DNA of 22,080 nt from CAYLJV01 sp964510375. Lineage in GTDB: Archaea > Hadarchaeota > Hadarchaeia > Hadarchaeales > JAGGTB01. A program made the translations under genes and the position numbers. The stretch spans positions 1-22,080 of the forward strand of contig CAZEBR010000029.1 in NCBI GenBank assembly GCA_964510375.1, given 5' to 3'. This document shows positions 7,710-15,553 of the stretch, in pieces; within the stretch, counting starts at the first letter, position 1; each line of letters opens with the position of its first letter. A model generated the notes under the pieces. The model worked only from the letters and a program-made list of their open reading frames with translations, was not told the origin of the DNA and searched no databases.

Positions 7710-7916
7710 ATGACTGAACTTCCCACAGCTACTTTAGATAGGGTTATAAGAAAAGCGGGAGCTCAGAGAGTGAGCGAGAGTGCTGCCGAAGAACTCGCCG
7801 AGATTTTGGAAGAGAAAGGTATGGAAATAGCCAAGGAAGCCATCGAATTGACAGAACACGCCGGTAGAAAGACAGTTCGGGATGAAGATATCCGCTTAGC
7901 CCTAAAGAGAAAGTGA
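7710..7916 (+). CDS. Archaeal histone (HMf family)
   Basis: The 68-residue protein is a single histone fold of standard archaeal length that dimerises and wraps DNA. It starts ELPTATLDRVIRKAGAQRVS, as HMfB-type histones do. Helix alpha-2 follows at about residues 24-48 and the final helix is reached through the conserved GRKTVRDEDIRLAL, including the RKTV-x-x-D loop. ATG 7710 follows GCAGGTGA at good spacing. It is a lone gene with its own promoter and a strong hairpin/T-rich terminator. Nothing is truncated. Confidence 0.97.
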   Translation: MTELPTATLDRVIRKAGAQRVSESAAEELAEILEEKGMEIAKEAIELTEHAGRKTVRDEDIRLALKRK

Positions 7917-7939
7917 TAAATTATTGAAAAAAGCTTAAA

Positions 7940-8002
7940 TACGGTTTAATTTAACCGTATGTGGTTTTAGGATTTAATATCTTTTTTTATTTTTTTTATT
8001 TA
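7940..8002 (+). terminator. Histone gene terminator
   Basis: TACGGTT (7940-7946) and AACCGTA (7953-7959) form a 7-bp stem with a TAATTT loop, starting about 24 bases after the histone stop. A T-rich stretch follows, including TCTTTTTTTATTTTTTTTAT near 7980-8000. The combination is a clear transcription stop. Confidence 0.65.
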
Positions 8003-8102
8003 TTCGTATGTGTTTGTTATTATTCTCAAGTTTTCTACTCTACGAAACGCAATTTATTCACAAGAATTATCCAGATATAAAAAATATAAAAAAAGTAAAA
8101 GT

Positions 8103-8127
8103 GCACCGTGTCATATCTTCACGGTGC
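8103..8127 (-). terminator. Hairpin terminator overlapping the stop codon of the small ORF
   Basis: GCACCGTG (8103-8110) and CACGGTGC (8120-8127) form a perfect 8-bp stem whose loop holds the TGA of the small gene above. On the minus strand it is followed by ACTTTTACTTTTTTTATATT, a U-rich tail. On the plus strand it is followed by GTTTTT, so it may act in both directions. Confidence 0.65.
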
Positions 8128-8260
8128 GTTTTTCAGCCTCCGACGTGAATTCTATGCTTTTTTCGACTTTCACTTCGATTCGTTCTCCCTCGAAATCAAA
8201 GGTAATAGTAACCGTCCCTCTAACCCCGGTCTTGTAATTGATTTCCTGGTCATGTCTCAT
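8111..8260 (-). CDS. Small unknown protein downstream of the archaellin
   Basis: This short ORF encodes 49 residues from ATG 8260, or 52 from TTG 8269. Composition is protein-like and resembles the neighbours: MRHDQEINYK, then GTVTITFDFEGERIEVKVEK and a C-terminal EAEKRTVKI. The alternating Thr/Val/Phe pattern suggests two or three beta strands. It begins about 36 bases after the archaellin stop on the same strand and ends inside a terminator hairpin, so it is probably the second gene of that transcript. No strong ribosome site is seen and no family is recognised. It could also be a chance ORF in the archaellin 3' UTR. Confidence 0.5.
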   Translation of the reverse strand: MRHDQEINYKTGVRGTVTITFDFEGERIEVKVEKSIEFTSEAEKRTVKI

Positions 8261-8295
8261 GTTAATCAAGCCAACACTAGCTCTTCAATCAACGT

Positions 8296-8901
8296 CTATA
8301 GTTCGTACCAGGCGTTTTCTTTCGTGGTTGGTGGGACTGATATTCCGTAGCTGGTTTTGAATCCGGAGTTGGGGTAGAAGGTTATTATTGCGGATTCTGA
8401 AGGTTTGAGTTCGTTTCCGCCACCAGGTTGGATGGTGATTTTGACTATGTCGCCCATAGTCTCGAGCATCCATTTTCCGGTTCCGCTGACGTCTTGGAGT
8501 TCTTCCACGAGGAAATCCGTCGTTGCAGTAAACGCCGCTTCATCGTCTTGTGATTCGAGATGGTTAACTTCGTACGAGGATTTGTACTGCAGCACCGTGT
8601 TTTCGAGGTTGATTCCCTGTGTTCCCGCGTACGGTCTGACGACTAGGTCGATGTTTTCTAAATAACCGTCTGCGTTCGTGTATCCTTTCGCTGCGAGGAC
8701 TCGGACTCCTGACGAGACTTCGGCGATGGTTTCCTGTCCGGTGGCCCTGGCCTGCTGTTGCAGGGAGCCGGCCGTGTTGATCAGTACGCCCGCGGCGACG
8801 GAGGCGACGATAATCATCGCGATGAACACAATCATCGTTCCAATACCCACGATACCGCGATTTTCCTCTTCGAGATCTCTCTCCTTCAAGAAGTCTATCA
8901 T
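8296..8901 (-). CDS. arlB: Archaellin (archaeal flagellin) or archaellin-like pilin
   Basis: The 201-residue precursor carries a class III signal peptide with probable FlaK-type cleavage after R15-G16 (EENRG/IVGIG). Cleavage leaves the conserved hydrophobic N-helix IVGIGTMIVFIAMIIVASVA, which forms the filament core. The remaining residues form the outer beta-rich domain, ending SVPPTTKENAWYEL as many euryarchaeal archaellins do. The leader is rather long and acidic (RDLEEE) for this class. ATG 8901 has GAGGTGA upstream and a TATA box at 8932-8939. No arlCDEFGHIJ motor genes flank it, so the assembly machinery must be encoded elsewhere. It may instead be an orphan filament protein. Confidence 0.92.
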   Translation of the reverse strand: MIDFLKERDLEEENRGIVGIGTMIVFIAMIIVASVAAGVLINTAGSLQQQARATGQETIAEVSSGVRVLAAKGYTNADGYLENIDLVVRPYAGTQGINLENTVLQYKSSYEVNHLESQDDEAAFTATTDFLVEELQDVSGTGKWMLETMGDIVKITIQPGGGNELKPSESAIITFYPNSGFKTSYGISVPPTTKENAWYEL

Positions 8902-8931
8902 TATTATTTCTCACCTCTGTTTACACGATTT

Positions 8932-8939
8932 GATATAAA
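8932..8939 (-). promoter_or_regulatory. Archaellin promoter TATA box
   Basis: On the minus strand TTTATATC lies about 31 bases before ATG 8901. Transcription would begin near 8910, giving a very short leader that still contains the GAGGTGA ribosome site. Confidence 0.5.
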
Positions 8940-9365
8940 CTATCCTAGACCCTCTTAAATAGCGCTTTTATCCAATTATCGCTCTATGATTATTAATAAT
9001 GAGAAATTAAGCCTTAGAAGGCCTTCAAAATCCAAATAAGTAAATAATAATTAACAAATACAATGAATGTGTTAGTAAAAATTTACAAAGGTGTAGCGTC
9101 TTGTATGACGTAAATCTTGGAAATCGGGTGAGAGATTTAAGACACATGACTCGTTTTCTAATTTTGATTAGTTTATTAGTAGCTCAAGATCGAAGGATAG
9201 GTTCGAGGAACCATGAGAGTTTACCACAAATCATGCTCTGGAAAGACTTTAATATGGGACGAAAGGGCAGATCCGAGAGGTTTAGAATAAAGATAGATAT
9301 GATTATCGGAAGACGTTTGCTTTTCTTGCGTTGATCATTTCTTTTTGGGATATGGACAATCGCTT
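8940..9365. other. Intergenic region without a convincing gene
   Basis: Apart from the archaellin promoter at its left edge, this AT-rich stretch holds nothing I can assign. A 77-codon plus-strand ORF from TTG 9101 is very Arg-rich and unlike the neighbouring proteins. A small hairpin GGTTC-GAG-GAACC lies near 9200-9212. No tRNA or repeat array was found. Confidence 0.4.
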
Positions 9366-10541
9366 TTACCGATTTTCTGATTTGAACCTTTGATATTTCG
9401 GATGCCTACGCCTATCAACCCTTTTCTCCTTCTCCTGAAATATTCTCTTTTTCAAACTGTCGAGAGAATTGTCAAGTGCTCTCATCATGTTCCAATCGGA
9501 TTCATTGGCGTAAAACATTCCCTGATTCGTGGACAGGCGTAATCTGAGAGTGTACTTTCTCTGGGTACCCTCTTTACGGTGTGATACGACCTGAATATTC
9601 AACACCAATGGTTTGAGGACTTTATTGATCTTCTCCAAAAAGGGCTGAATGCGGTCATACATTTGATCGTAGACCTCGGGACCCCCTTCAACTCCGTTTA
9701 TCTGCACGTAGACCTCTTCTTTCTCTCTGAAACTAGCTATTATCTCTATCAGATCGTACTGTGTTAATACCCCTTTTATCTCATCATCTGCGGTGACAAC
9801 AAGGGTAGATATATTGTGCTCGATCATTTTCTGCGCGGCTTCTTGTATCGTTGAGTCTGGGTTGATGGTGATAGGCGGTTCAGACATTATGGTCTGGACT
9901 TCTATCTCTTGCGTGTGCCTTTCACCCGTTCTATCCCCCTTCTCCTGCCTAGACAGTCTCGAAGTCATCGGCCAGAATCCTTCCTTCATGAAATCCTTTA
10001 TTCCAATCATACCAAGAAGCTTGTTTTGGTTGTCCACGACCGGGAGAACCCTCACGTCGTATTTCTCCATCACCGCCTTTGCCCTGCTGATGTCTTCATG
10101 ATTTTGAATGGTTGCGGGAGAGGGCGTCATAAACTCTTTTACCGTTGTTTCTTTCAGTTCATCCAGTTTGGGTATGACCTCTGTGAGATTTTTTCTAGTC
10201 AAAAACCCCACATATTCCTCAGATTTTGAAGTCACAGGCACGCCCCGATAGTCGGAAGAAAGTAAAAGCTCGCTGACATCAATTATCGAGTCTTCTTCTT
10301 TGACGCTAGGACCCTTATGAACTACATTTTTGAGTTTGGTAGAAAAAGATAGATTTCTCCTTTCTACAAATAGTGTGTCGCTCAACACTCCGACCACTTG
10401 ATTATCTTGGACTATCGGAACTTCTTCTAGACCATGTTGCATCATCAATCCAATTACGTCAGAAACAGTATCGTTGGGTTTTGCGTGTGGTAATTTTTCA
10501 CCCATTATATCCTTAGCTTTAAAATATTCTACTTTGGCCAT
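9366..10541 (-). CDS. Four-CBS-domain protein with HPF-like C-terminal domain
   Basis: The 391-residue protein has four CBS motifs in two Bateman pairs: residues about 8-60, 72-122, 134-186 and 214-268. Each shows the pattern D-x-M/FMT...V-I/P-V-V...G-V/M-L/I. Residues about 276-375 differ. VYVQINGVEG, a predicted beta-alpha-beta-beta-beta-alpha order and the final DWNMMRALDNSLDSLKKRIF match the ribosome hibernation-promoting factor (HPF/S30AE) fold, whose last helix carries a similar W/D-x-x-x-A-L-D pattern. CBS pairs bind adenine nucleotides and HPF domains bind the 30S decoding region. A nucleotide-sensing ribosome-silencing factor is therefore the best inference. A basic tail RVDRRRHPKYQRFK could add RNA contacts. 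ATG 10541 follows GAGGGGGAG. It appears monocistronic. Confidence 0.87.
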   Translation of the reverse strand: MAKVEYFKAKDIMGEKLPHAKPNDTVSDVIGLMMQHGLEEVPIVQDNQVVGVLSDTLFVERRNLSFSTKLKNVVHKGPSVKEEDSIIDVSELLLSSDYRGVPVTSKSEEYVGFLTRKNLTEVIPKLDELKETTVKEFMTPSPATIQNHEDISRAKAVMEKYDVRVLPVVDNQNKLLGMIGIKDFMKEGFWPMTSRLSRQEKGDRTGERHTQEIEVQTIMSEPPITINPDSTIQEAAQKMIEHNISTLVVTADDEIKGVLTQYDLIEIIASFREKEEVYVQINGVEGGPEVYDQMYDRIQPFLEKINKVLKPLVLNIQVVSHRKEGTQRKYTLRLRLSTNQGMFYANESDWNMMRALDNSLDSLKKRIFQEKEKRVDRRRHPKYQRFKSENR

Positions 10542-10788
10542 AATCTCCCCCTCTTACTTCTGTGAAAGAAAAAGGGATCCAAGACATAAGGATTTTGTCC
10601 TTGAGTTCTTTGAGTAAATTTCGTATATTTTCTTCAGAATTTGGGTACATAATTAAGATCTTCTCAAAACCGAAGATTTTCGCCCACGTTTTTTGAATAA
10701 AGTGTGGTTGTAGTGCCGATGTCGGTCTTAGGGAGATATATAGATAGCCTAGATCACTTCAAATTCCGTGTTTTCTTTGTTTCCTCAC
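10519..10788 (-). pseudogene. Possible decayed small ORF upstream of the CBS-HPF gene
   Basis: Between the CBS-HPF gene and the four-helix membrane protein the minus strand has an 80-codon open stretch (10519-10758). Its translation looks protein-like: SDLGYLYISLRP, HFIQKTWAKIFGFEKILIMY, NLLKELKDKILMSWIPFSF. It lacks a proper start. In the same frame GTG 10788 leads through RKQRKHGI to a TGA at 10759-10761 and then into the open stretch. The 3' end overlaps the CBS-HPF start by about 20 bases. It is not homologous to anything I recognise and could be chance in AT-rich DNA. The internal TGA is a single base from CGA or GGA. Confidence 0.25.
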
Positions 10789-10791
10789 CAA

Positions 10792-11283
10792 TCAACTTGT
10801 GAGACTTACGAAATCTTTGTTTTTCCTGGACATCACAATTCCGGTAGCAAGAAAGACTAGAAGGATGATTAAGGCCAAGGAGTGAAGTATGGTTTGAGAG
10901 ATGGGTAGATTCCCCTGAGTATAAACTAGTAAGAAATTATTGATGGCTGCTAGCGATGACATTAATCCGATTCCTAATCCTGAAAAGAGGATAAACGAGT
11001 GGGTTTTGCTGAAAGACTGAGAAACGTACCAAAATAAAAGTACCAAAATAGCGGAAGTTAAGAAAAAATAAATTCCAACTCCGAGGTAAACACTTTCAAA
11101 AGTTCGAACAAAGAAGGAAATAACCTTGTTTGACTCTGCGTAGATGAATAAGTCAATACCGAAGTCATGAGACTTCAGAAAAGAAAAACAGACAAAAGTA
11201 CTGATTAGATCAAGTAATCTAGTTATTACAACACCAACAATCAGATATTTGACATTTAGCTTAAACATTCCATAGTCTTTCAA
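10792..11283 (-). CDS. Four-helix membrane protein, possibly DUF5658-like
   Basis: This 163-residue protein has hydrophobic helices at about residues 12-34, 65-88, 95-118 and 128-150, and a short basic C-terminus (SRKNKD). The first helix contains RLLDLISTFVCF, whose D-x-x-S/T pattern recalls small DUF5658-type membrane proteins, but the usual E-x-N-P partner motif is absent. The start is TTG 11283 with no clear ribosome site; ATG 11268 (MFKLN) is an alternative. It is lower in GC than the neighbouring enzymes. No function can be assigned. Confidence 0.7.
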   Translation of the reverse strand: MKDYGMFKLNVKYLIVGVVITRLLDLISTFVCFSFLKSHDFGIDLFIYAESNKVISFFVRTFESVYLGVGIYFFLTSAILVLLFWYVSQSFSKTHSFILFSGLGIGLMSSLAAINNFLLVYTQGNLPISQTILHSLALIILLVFLATGIVMSRKNKDFVSLTS

Positions 11284-11360
11284 TTTTCAAAGTGAAAAAT
11301 TCAATCCCTTGTAGGCAATATAGGGGTTTGACTTTGTAGTGTGATGAAGGGGCCGAGGCC

Positions 11361-11415
11361 NNNNNNNNNNNNNNNNNNNNNNNNNNNNNNNNNNNNNNNN
11401 NNNNNNNNNNNNNNN
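11361..11415. other. Assembly gap (55 N)
   Basis: Fifty-five undetermined bases separate the membrane-protein side from the proBA side. The N count may be a placeholder rather than a measured distance, so adjacency across this point is not proven. The proB promoter probably lies in or near the gap. Confidence 0.99.
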
Positions 11416-11459
11416 TTAGCGAATGAGGGGGTATAGGAGAGCCTCCGATTTTCCAAACG

Positions 11460-12281
11460 GTGCGAAAGATGTCGAGGAGTCCGAAAGACGTAAGAGAAGG
11501 CCTTGCCGAAATAGAAAAGATCGTGGTTAAGGTCGGAACCGATTGTCTCACCACCGAAGATTCCGAACTCGACGAGAATAGCATCAGGAAGCTGGTTGAG
11601 GATTTAATGGACCTCGTGAATCGAGGGAAGAAGGTTATACTCGTCTCCTCAGGTGCTATCGGAGCCGGGATAGGAAGGATTTCCCTGAAAAAACGACCCG
11701 AAGATATGGAATCACTCCAGGCTGCTTCGACGGTGGGTCAAGGCCTACTCATGAGAATGTACAGCGAATTCTTCGAAAACCATGGGAAGCATATTGCCCA
11801 GCTCCTTCTTACCAGGGAGGATTTCACAAATCCGACCAGGTTTGATAATCTAAAAAGCACCCTCAGTGCACTCTTCGAATGGGGGGTTATCCCAATTATT
11901 AACGAAAACGATGCGGTCGCCGTTCAGGAAATCAGGATGGGTGACAACGATTTGCTTTCCGCCTTCACGGCTGCGGGATCAGATGCCGACCTTCTCGTCA
12001 TCTTGACGGATGTTGACGGGCTATATACGGATGATCCGAAGAAAACCTCCGACGCGAAGCCCATTCGAACTGTCGATGGAGTAACGTCTGAGCTACAGGA
12101 TCTCACCGAAGAGACCTCGGGAAGGGATTTTGGAGGTATGTTTACGAAGGTCCAAGCCGCCAAAATGGCTACCGAAGAGGAAATACCCGTAGTCGTTACT
12201 AAGGCTTCCATAGAAAACGTATTGGAAAGAGTAATTGACGGCGAGGAAATGGGGACGCTGTTCATGCCCCAAGAGGAGTGA
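11460..12281 (+). CDS. proB: Glutamate 5-kinase, PUA-less form
   Basis: ProB phosphorylates L-glutamate to gamma-glutamyl phosphate, the first step of proline synthesis. The 273-residue protein has the amino-acid kinase fold: KIVVKVGTD, LVSSGAIGAGIG, INENDAV, the nucleotide-binding stretch GDNDLLSAFTAAGSDADLLV, LTDVDGLYTDDP and GGMFTKVQAAKMA. It stops where the kinase domain ends, so the C-terminal PUA domain of the roughly 367-residue bacterial enzyme is absent, as in shorter homologues. The start is GTG 11460 or ATG 11469. An in-frame TGA at 11424 excludes any longer form, and neither start has a clear ribosome site. proA follows 90 bases later. Confidence 0.96.
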   Translation: MRKMSRSPKDVREGLAEIEKIVVKVGTDCLTTEDSELDENSIRKLVEDLMDLVNRGKKVILVSSGAIGAGIGRISLKKRPEDMESLQAASTVGQGLLMRMYSEFFENHGKHIAQLLLTREDFTNPTRFDNLKSTLSALFEWGVIPIINENDAVAVQEIRMGDNDLLSAFTAAGSDADLLVILTDVDGLYTDDPKKTSDAKPIRTVDGVTSELQDLTEETSGRDFGGMFTKVQAAKMATEEEIPVVVTKASIENVLERVIDGEEMGTLFMPQEE

Positions 12282-12331
12282 GAATTTCATCGAACTTCTA
12301 AATGCTGGAACGAGATGACGTGCGTGCAAAA

Positions 12332-12339
12332 TTTATACT
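12332..12339 (+). promoter_or_regulatory. Possible internal promoter of proA
   Basis: TTTATACT lies 33 bases before the proA ATG, in the gap after proB. It would give a leader of about 10-12 nt beginning at the GAGGAG ribosome site. proA may therefore be transcribed separately as well as from the proB promoter. Confidence 0.4.
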
Positions 12340-12371
12340 CAAATAGTGAAAATGAATAAAGAGGAGTTAGA

Positions 12372-13703
12372 ATGACTGACGTAGAATCCAAGGCAACCGA
12401 AGCTCAGGGTGCCGCTCTCGAGCTGGCAAATGTCCCTACGGCCAAGAGGAACGAAGCTTTGAGGAGAGCTGCTGTGGCCATCGAAGAAAATAAGGAACGA
12501 ATACTTGAAGCGAACGATAAGGACGTGGAGGAGGCTGAGGAACTTTTAGAAAAGGGTGAATACACCAAGGCCTTCGTCGATCGGCTCAGGGTGGACGATG
12601 CCAAGGTCGAAAAAATCGCGGAGATGATCAGGAGCGTCGGGGAACTAGACGACCCATTGAATAACACTATTGAGGCGACGGAGCTCGATGAAGGACTGGA
12701 ACTTTACAAAGTCAGTTCCCCTATCGGGGTCATAGGCTCTATTTTTGAATCCAGACCCGACGTCCTTCCCCAAATATCTTCCTTGTGTCTGAAGTCGGGA
12801 AATTCAGTTATTCTGAAGGGCGGTAGCGAGGCCGAGAAGTCCAACAAGGTTCTCTTCGAAATCTTGGAGGATGCTGCAAAGGACGCCGGAATCCCGAGCG
12901 GGTGGATTCAGCTGATAGAGGCTAGGAAGGAAGTGAGGGAACTCCTCGAACTGGAGGATAAGGTGGATTTGTTAGTGCCCAGGGGAAGCAAGAGCTTTAT
13001 CAGGTTTATTCAGGACAACAGCAGGATCCCGGTTCTGGGGCATGCAGAGGGTCTCTGCCACACCTATGTGGACAAAGATGCCGATCTGAAGAAGGCTGTC
13101 TCAATTAGCTTCGACGCAAAGACCCAATATCCGGCCGTCTGCAATGCCACCGAAACCTTGCTCGTTCACAGGGATATCGCTCCCGAGTTTTTGCCCAAGA
13201 TTGGGAAAAAGTTCGAGGAAGCCGGCGTCGAGATGAGAGGTTGCGAAAAAACTCGTGAAATTCTGGAAGATATCGAAGAAGCTACGGAAGAGGACTGGAA
13301 AACTGAACACTTGGATTTGATAATCTCAATCAAGGTCGTCGAGAGTTTGAGAGATGCCATAGATCATATAAATACCTACGGCTCGAAACATACCGATTCA
13401 ATCATTTCCGAGGCAGAGGAGAGTCTAGTTTCTTTCATGAACGGAATTGACTCCTCGAGCGTCATGGCAAATGCTTCTACTAGATTTAGCGACGGTTATA
13501 GGTACGGTTTGGGTGCGGAAGTTGGAATTAGCACGGGTAAGGTTCACGCTAGAGGCCCGGTTGGATTGGAGGGACTGACCACCTACAAGTACCACCTAGC
13601 GGGAAATGGTCACATCGTGGACGACTACACGGGAGAGGACGCCAAATCGTTTACCCACAAAAAAATTTCCCGCGACTGGGGAGAAAAGAAATTTTTCCTT
13701 TGA
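12372..13703 (+). CDS. proA: Gamma-glutamyl phosphate reductase
   Basis: ProA reduces gamma-glutamyl phosphate to glutamate 5-semialdehyde with NADPH, the step after ProB. At 443 residues it is close to the usual 415-450. It carries ProA signatures of the aldehyde dehydrogenase fold: PIGVIGSIFESRPDVLPQI, SGNSVILKGGSEA, DLLVPRGSKSFI, the catalytic cysteine in QYPAVCNATETLLV (C257), SVMANASTRFSDG and GLGAEVGISTGKVHARGPVG. ATG 12372 is preceded by GAGGAG. The cyclisation product is spontaneous, and proC (the last enzyme) is not in the window. It is adjacent to proB, as in many proBA operons. Confidence 0.97.
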   Translation: MTDVESKATEAQGAALELANVPTAKRNEALRRAAVAIEENKERILEANDKDVEEAEELLEKGEYTKAFVDRLRVDDAKVEKIAEMIRSVGELDDPLNNTIEATELDEGLELYKVSSPIGVIGSIFESRPDVLPQISSLCLKSGNSVILKGGSEAEKSNKVLFEILEDAAKDAGIPSGWIQLIEARKEVRELLELEDKVDLLVPRGSKSFIRFIQDNSRIPVLGHAEGLCHTYVDKDADLKKAVSISFDAKTQYPAVCNATETLLVHRDIAPEFLPKIGKKFEEAGVEMRGCEKTREILEDIEEATEEDWKTEHLDLIISIKVVESLRDAIDHINTYGSKHTDSIISEAEESLVSFMNGIDSSSVMANASTRFSDGYRYGLGAEVGISTGKVHARGPVGLEGLTTYKYHLAGNGHIVDDYTGEDAKSFTHKKISRDWGEKKFFL

Positions 13704-13773
13704 TCAAGTAAAATTTCTGGAGATTAGATCTCACTTATTTATCAAAAATAAATCCTCGCTTTCGCGATTAATA

Positions 13774-13785
13774 GAAAAAGAAAAA
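13774..13785 (-). terminator. T-rich terminator of the thermosome gene
   Basis: On the minus strand, about 30-40 bases after the thermosome stop, CTTTTTCTTTTTCTAT occurs, followed by TCGC-GAAA-GCGA, a small GNRA-capped hairpin (13756-13767). proA converges on this 110-base region from the other side. ATTTAT-caaaa-ATAAAT (about 13737-13753) may serve its transcript. Confidence 0.5.
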
Positions 13786-13814
13786 GAGAATTTTGGTTTG
13801 GGAATTTACGCTCA

Positions 13815-15467
13815 TTACATTCCGCCAGGCATACCACCCGGGGCTCCGCCTGGCATTCCGCCGGCTCCTTCGCCGCCTCCGCCTTCCTTTGCGGCTATTA
13901 CGTCGTCTATTCTGAGTATCATCACGGCGGCTTCACTGCCCGAACTGACGGCTTGGGTTTTGACCAGCAGAGGTTCGATCACTCCTTCTTCCATCATGTT
14001 CTTTACCTCTCCGCTGTAGGCGTCGAGGCCGAATGAAACTCCGTCTTCCTCGTGTTTGGATCTCAGTTCAACGATGGTATCGATCGGGTCCAATCCGGCG
14101 TTTTCGGCCAGGTATCTGGTCAAAGATTCGACAGCGTCTGCAAAAGCTCTAACCGCCAGAGCTTCCTTTCCTCCTATGCTATCAGCGTAATCGGAAAGTT
14201 TCATTGATAGCTCGATTTCTGAGGATCCTCCGCCGGCGATAATTTCTCCGCTTTCGACCGATTTGGCTATGACACTAATTGCGTCGTGAAGGCTTCTTTC
14301 GGCTTCGTCTACGATGTGTTCCGTTCCGCCCCGGACCAGTACGCTGACGGCCTTTGGGTTCACACAATCTTCGACGAACGTCATTTCTTCACCGGAAATT
14401 TTTCTTTCCTCTACAAGTCCGGCTTTTCCGAGGTCATTCGATGAAAGATCGTCTATGTTGGTGACTATGTTTCCGCCGGTCGCACGGGCGAGCTTTTCCA
14501 TATCGGATTTTTTGGCCCTTCTGATTGCAAGGATTCCTTCCTTCGCGAGGAAGTGCTGAGCTAAGTCATCGATCCCCTTCTGGCAGATCACCACGTTTGC
14601 ACCGGATTCCTTGACCTTTTCTACCATCTCCCTGAATTCTCCCTCTTCCTGATCCAAGAATTTCTGTAACTCGTCCGGGCTACTGACTTTAATTTCGCTG
14701 TCGGTTTCGGTTTTCTTTATCTCCATGGCGGCGTTCAGGAGAGCGATGTTCGCACCTTCTATTCGTTTTGGCATTCCTGGATGAACTCTGTCCTTGCTCA
14801 ATACTATTCCGTCGACGAGGGAGCTGTCGTTTACGCTGCCTCCCTCCTGTTTTTCGACTCCGATGTTATCCAAGTCGACCCTGTAACCACCATCAATTTG
14901 TTCGGCCACTTGCTTCACGGCTCTAACGGCCAAATCGGTAAGAACCGGAATGTTGGCCTCCACCTTTTTTCCGGTCATCGAAGTATTCGCTATCTGTCTC
15001 AGCTTTTCATCGTCGTCTATGGTAACCCCTTGAGCCATTTCTTTGAGGATTTCTTGACTTTTTGTGGCTGCCATGGAAAAACCGGAAGCGATGATGGTGG
15101 GATGTATACCCTGATCCAGCAATTCTTCGGCTTCGTCCAACAGTTCGGCGACCAGAACTACTGCGGTGGTCGTTCCGTCCCCTACCTCTTCTTCCTGAGT
15201 TTCGGCGACTTCGGCGATCATCTTTGCTGCAGGGTGTTGGATGTCCATCTCGTCAAGTATTGTCGCTCCGTCGTTAGTGATTACTACATCGCCCAAACTA
15301 TCCACGAGCATTTTGTCCATACCTTTCGGTCCTAGCGTCGAACGAACTGCTTCGCCTATGACTTTGGCTGCTCTGATGTTATTCTCTTGTGCGTCGCGGC
15401 CCTTCTGTCTCTCGGTGTCTTCGGATAGGATGAAGATTGGTTGATATCCACCTCGTCCATTTGTCAT
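13815..15467 (-). CDS. ths: Thermosome subunit (group II chaperonin)
   Basis: The 550-residue protein forms the double-ring ATP-dependent folding machine of the archaeal cytoplasm. Signatures are RSTLGPKGMDKMLVD, VITNDGATILDEMDIQHPAA, EVGDGTTTAVVLVAELL (ATP site with catalytic Asp), the helical protrusion region and AGGGSSEIELSM. The C-terminus is the typical Gly/Met-rich tail GGMPGGAPGGMPGGM pointing into the chamber. The start is ATG 15467 (MTNGRGGYQPIFIL). A GTG nine bases further upstream belongs to the GGAGGTGA ribosome site and should not be used. Length and motifs are complete. An inverted repeat lies in the leader, which may regulate it by heat or salt stress. Confidence 0.97.
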   Translation of the reverse strand: MTNGRGGYQPIFILSEDTERQKGRDAQENNIRAAKVIGEAVRSTLGPKGMDKMLVDSLGDVVITNDGATILDEMDIQHPAAKMIAEVAETQEEEVGDGTTTAVVLVAELLDEAEELLDQGIHPTIIASGFSMAATKSQEILKEMAQGVTIDDDEKLRQIANTSMTGKKVEANIPVLTDLAVRAVKQVAEQIDGGYRVDLDNIGVEKQEGGSVNDSSLVDGIVLSKDRVHPGMPKRIEGANIALLNAAMEIKKTETDSEIKVSSPDELQKFLDQEEGEFREMVEKVKESGANVVICQKGIDDLAQHFLAKEGILAIRRAKKSDMEKLARATGGNIVTNIDDLSSNDLGKAGLVEERKISGEEMTFVEDCVNPKAVSVLVRGGTEHIVDEAERSLHDAISVIAKSVESGEIIAGGGSSEIELSMKLSDYADSIGGKEALAVRAFADAVESLTRYLAENAGLDPIDTIVELRSKHEEDGVSFGLDAYSGEVKNMMEEGVIEPLLVKTQAVSSGSEAAVMILRIDDVIAAKEGGGGEGAGGMPGGAPGGMPGGM

Positions 15468-15501
15468 ATTTTTCACCTCCTTTGTGATGTTCTTTTTTTA
15501 A

Positions 15502-15520
15502 GTCTGTGATTCTCACAAAC
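15502..15520 (-). promoter_or_regulatory. Inverted repeat in the thermosome promoter/leader
   Basis: GTCTGTGA (15502-15509) - TTC - TCACAAAC (15513-15520) is an inverted repeat with seven of eight paired positions. It lies 35-53 bases before the thermosome ATG and just downstream of the start expected from the TATA box at 15554-15563. Repressors that block archaeal initiation often bind there, but no specific regulator is identified. Confidence 0.45.
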
Positions 15521-15553
15521 CCGAGTTTTACCGACGACAATTATCTATTTATC

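Noticed and set aside
9101..9334. 77-codon plus-strand ORF from TTG in the archaellin/CBS-HPF gap
   Set aside because: Very Arg-rich, unlike the acidic proteins around it, with no good ribosome site and no recognisable domain.
11261..11584. Minus-strand ORF crossing the N gap
   Set aside because: It spans undetermined bases and is antisense to proB.
15468..15476. Upstream GTG start for the thermosome
   Set aside because: The GTG is part of the GGAGGTGA ribosome site; ATG 15467 has ideal spacing.
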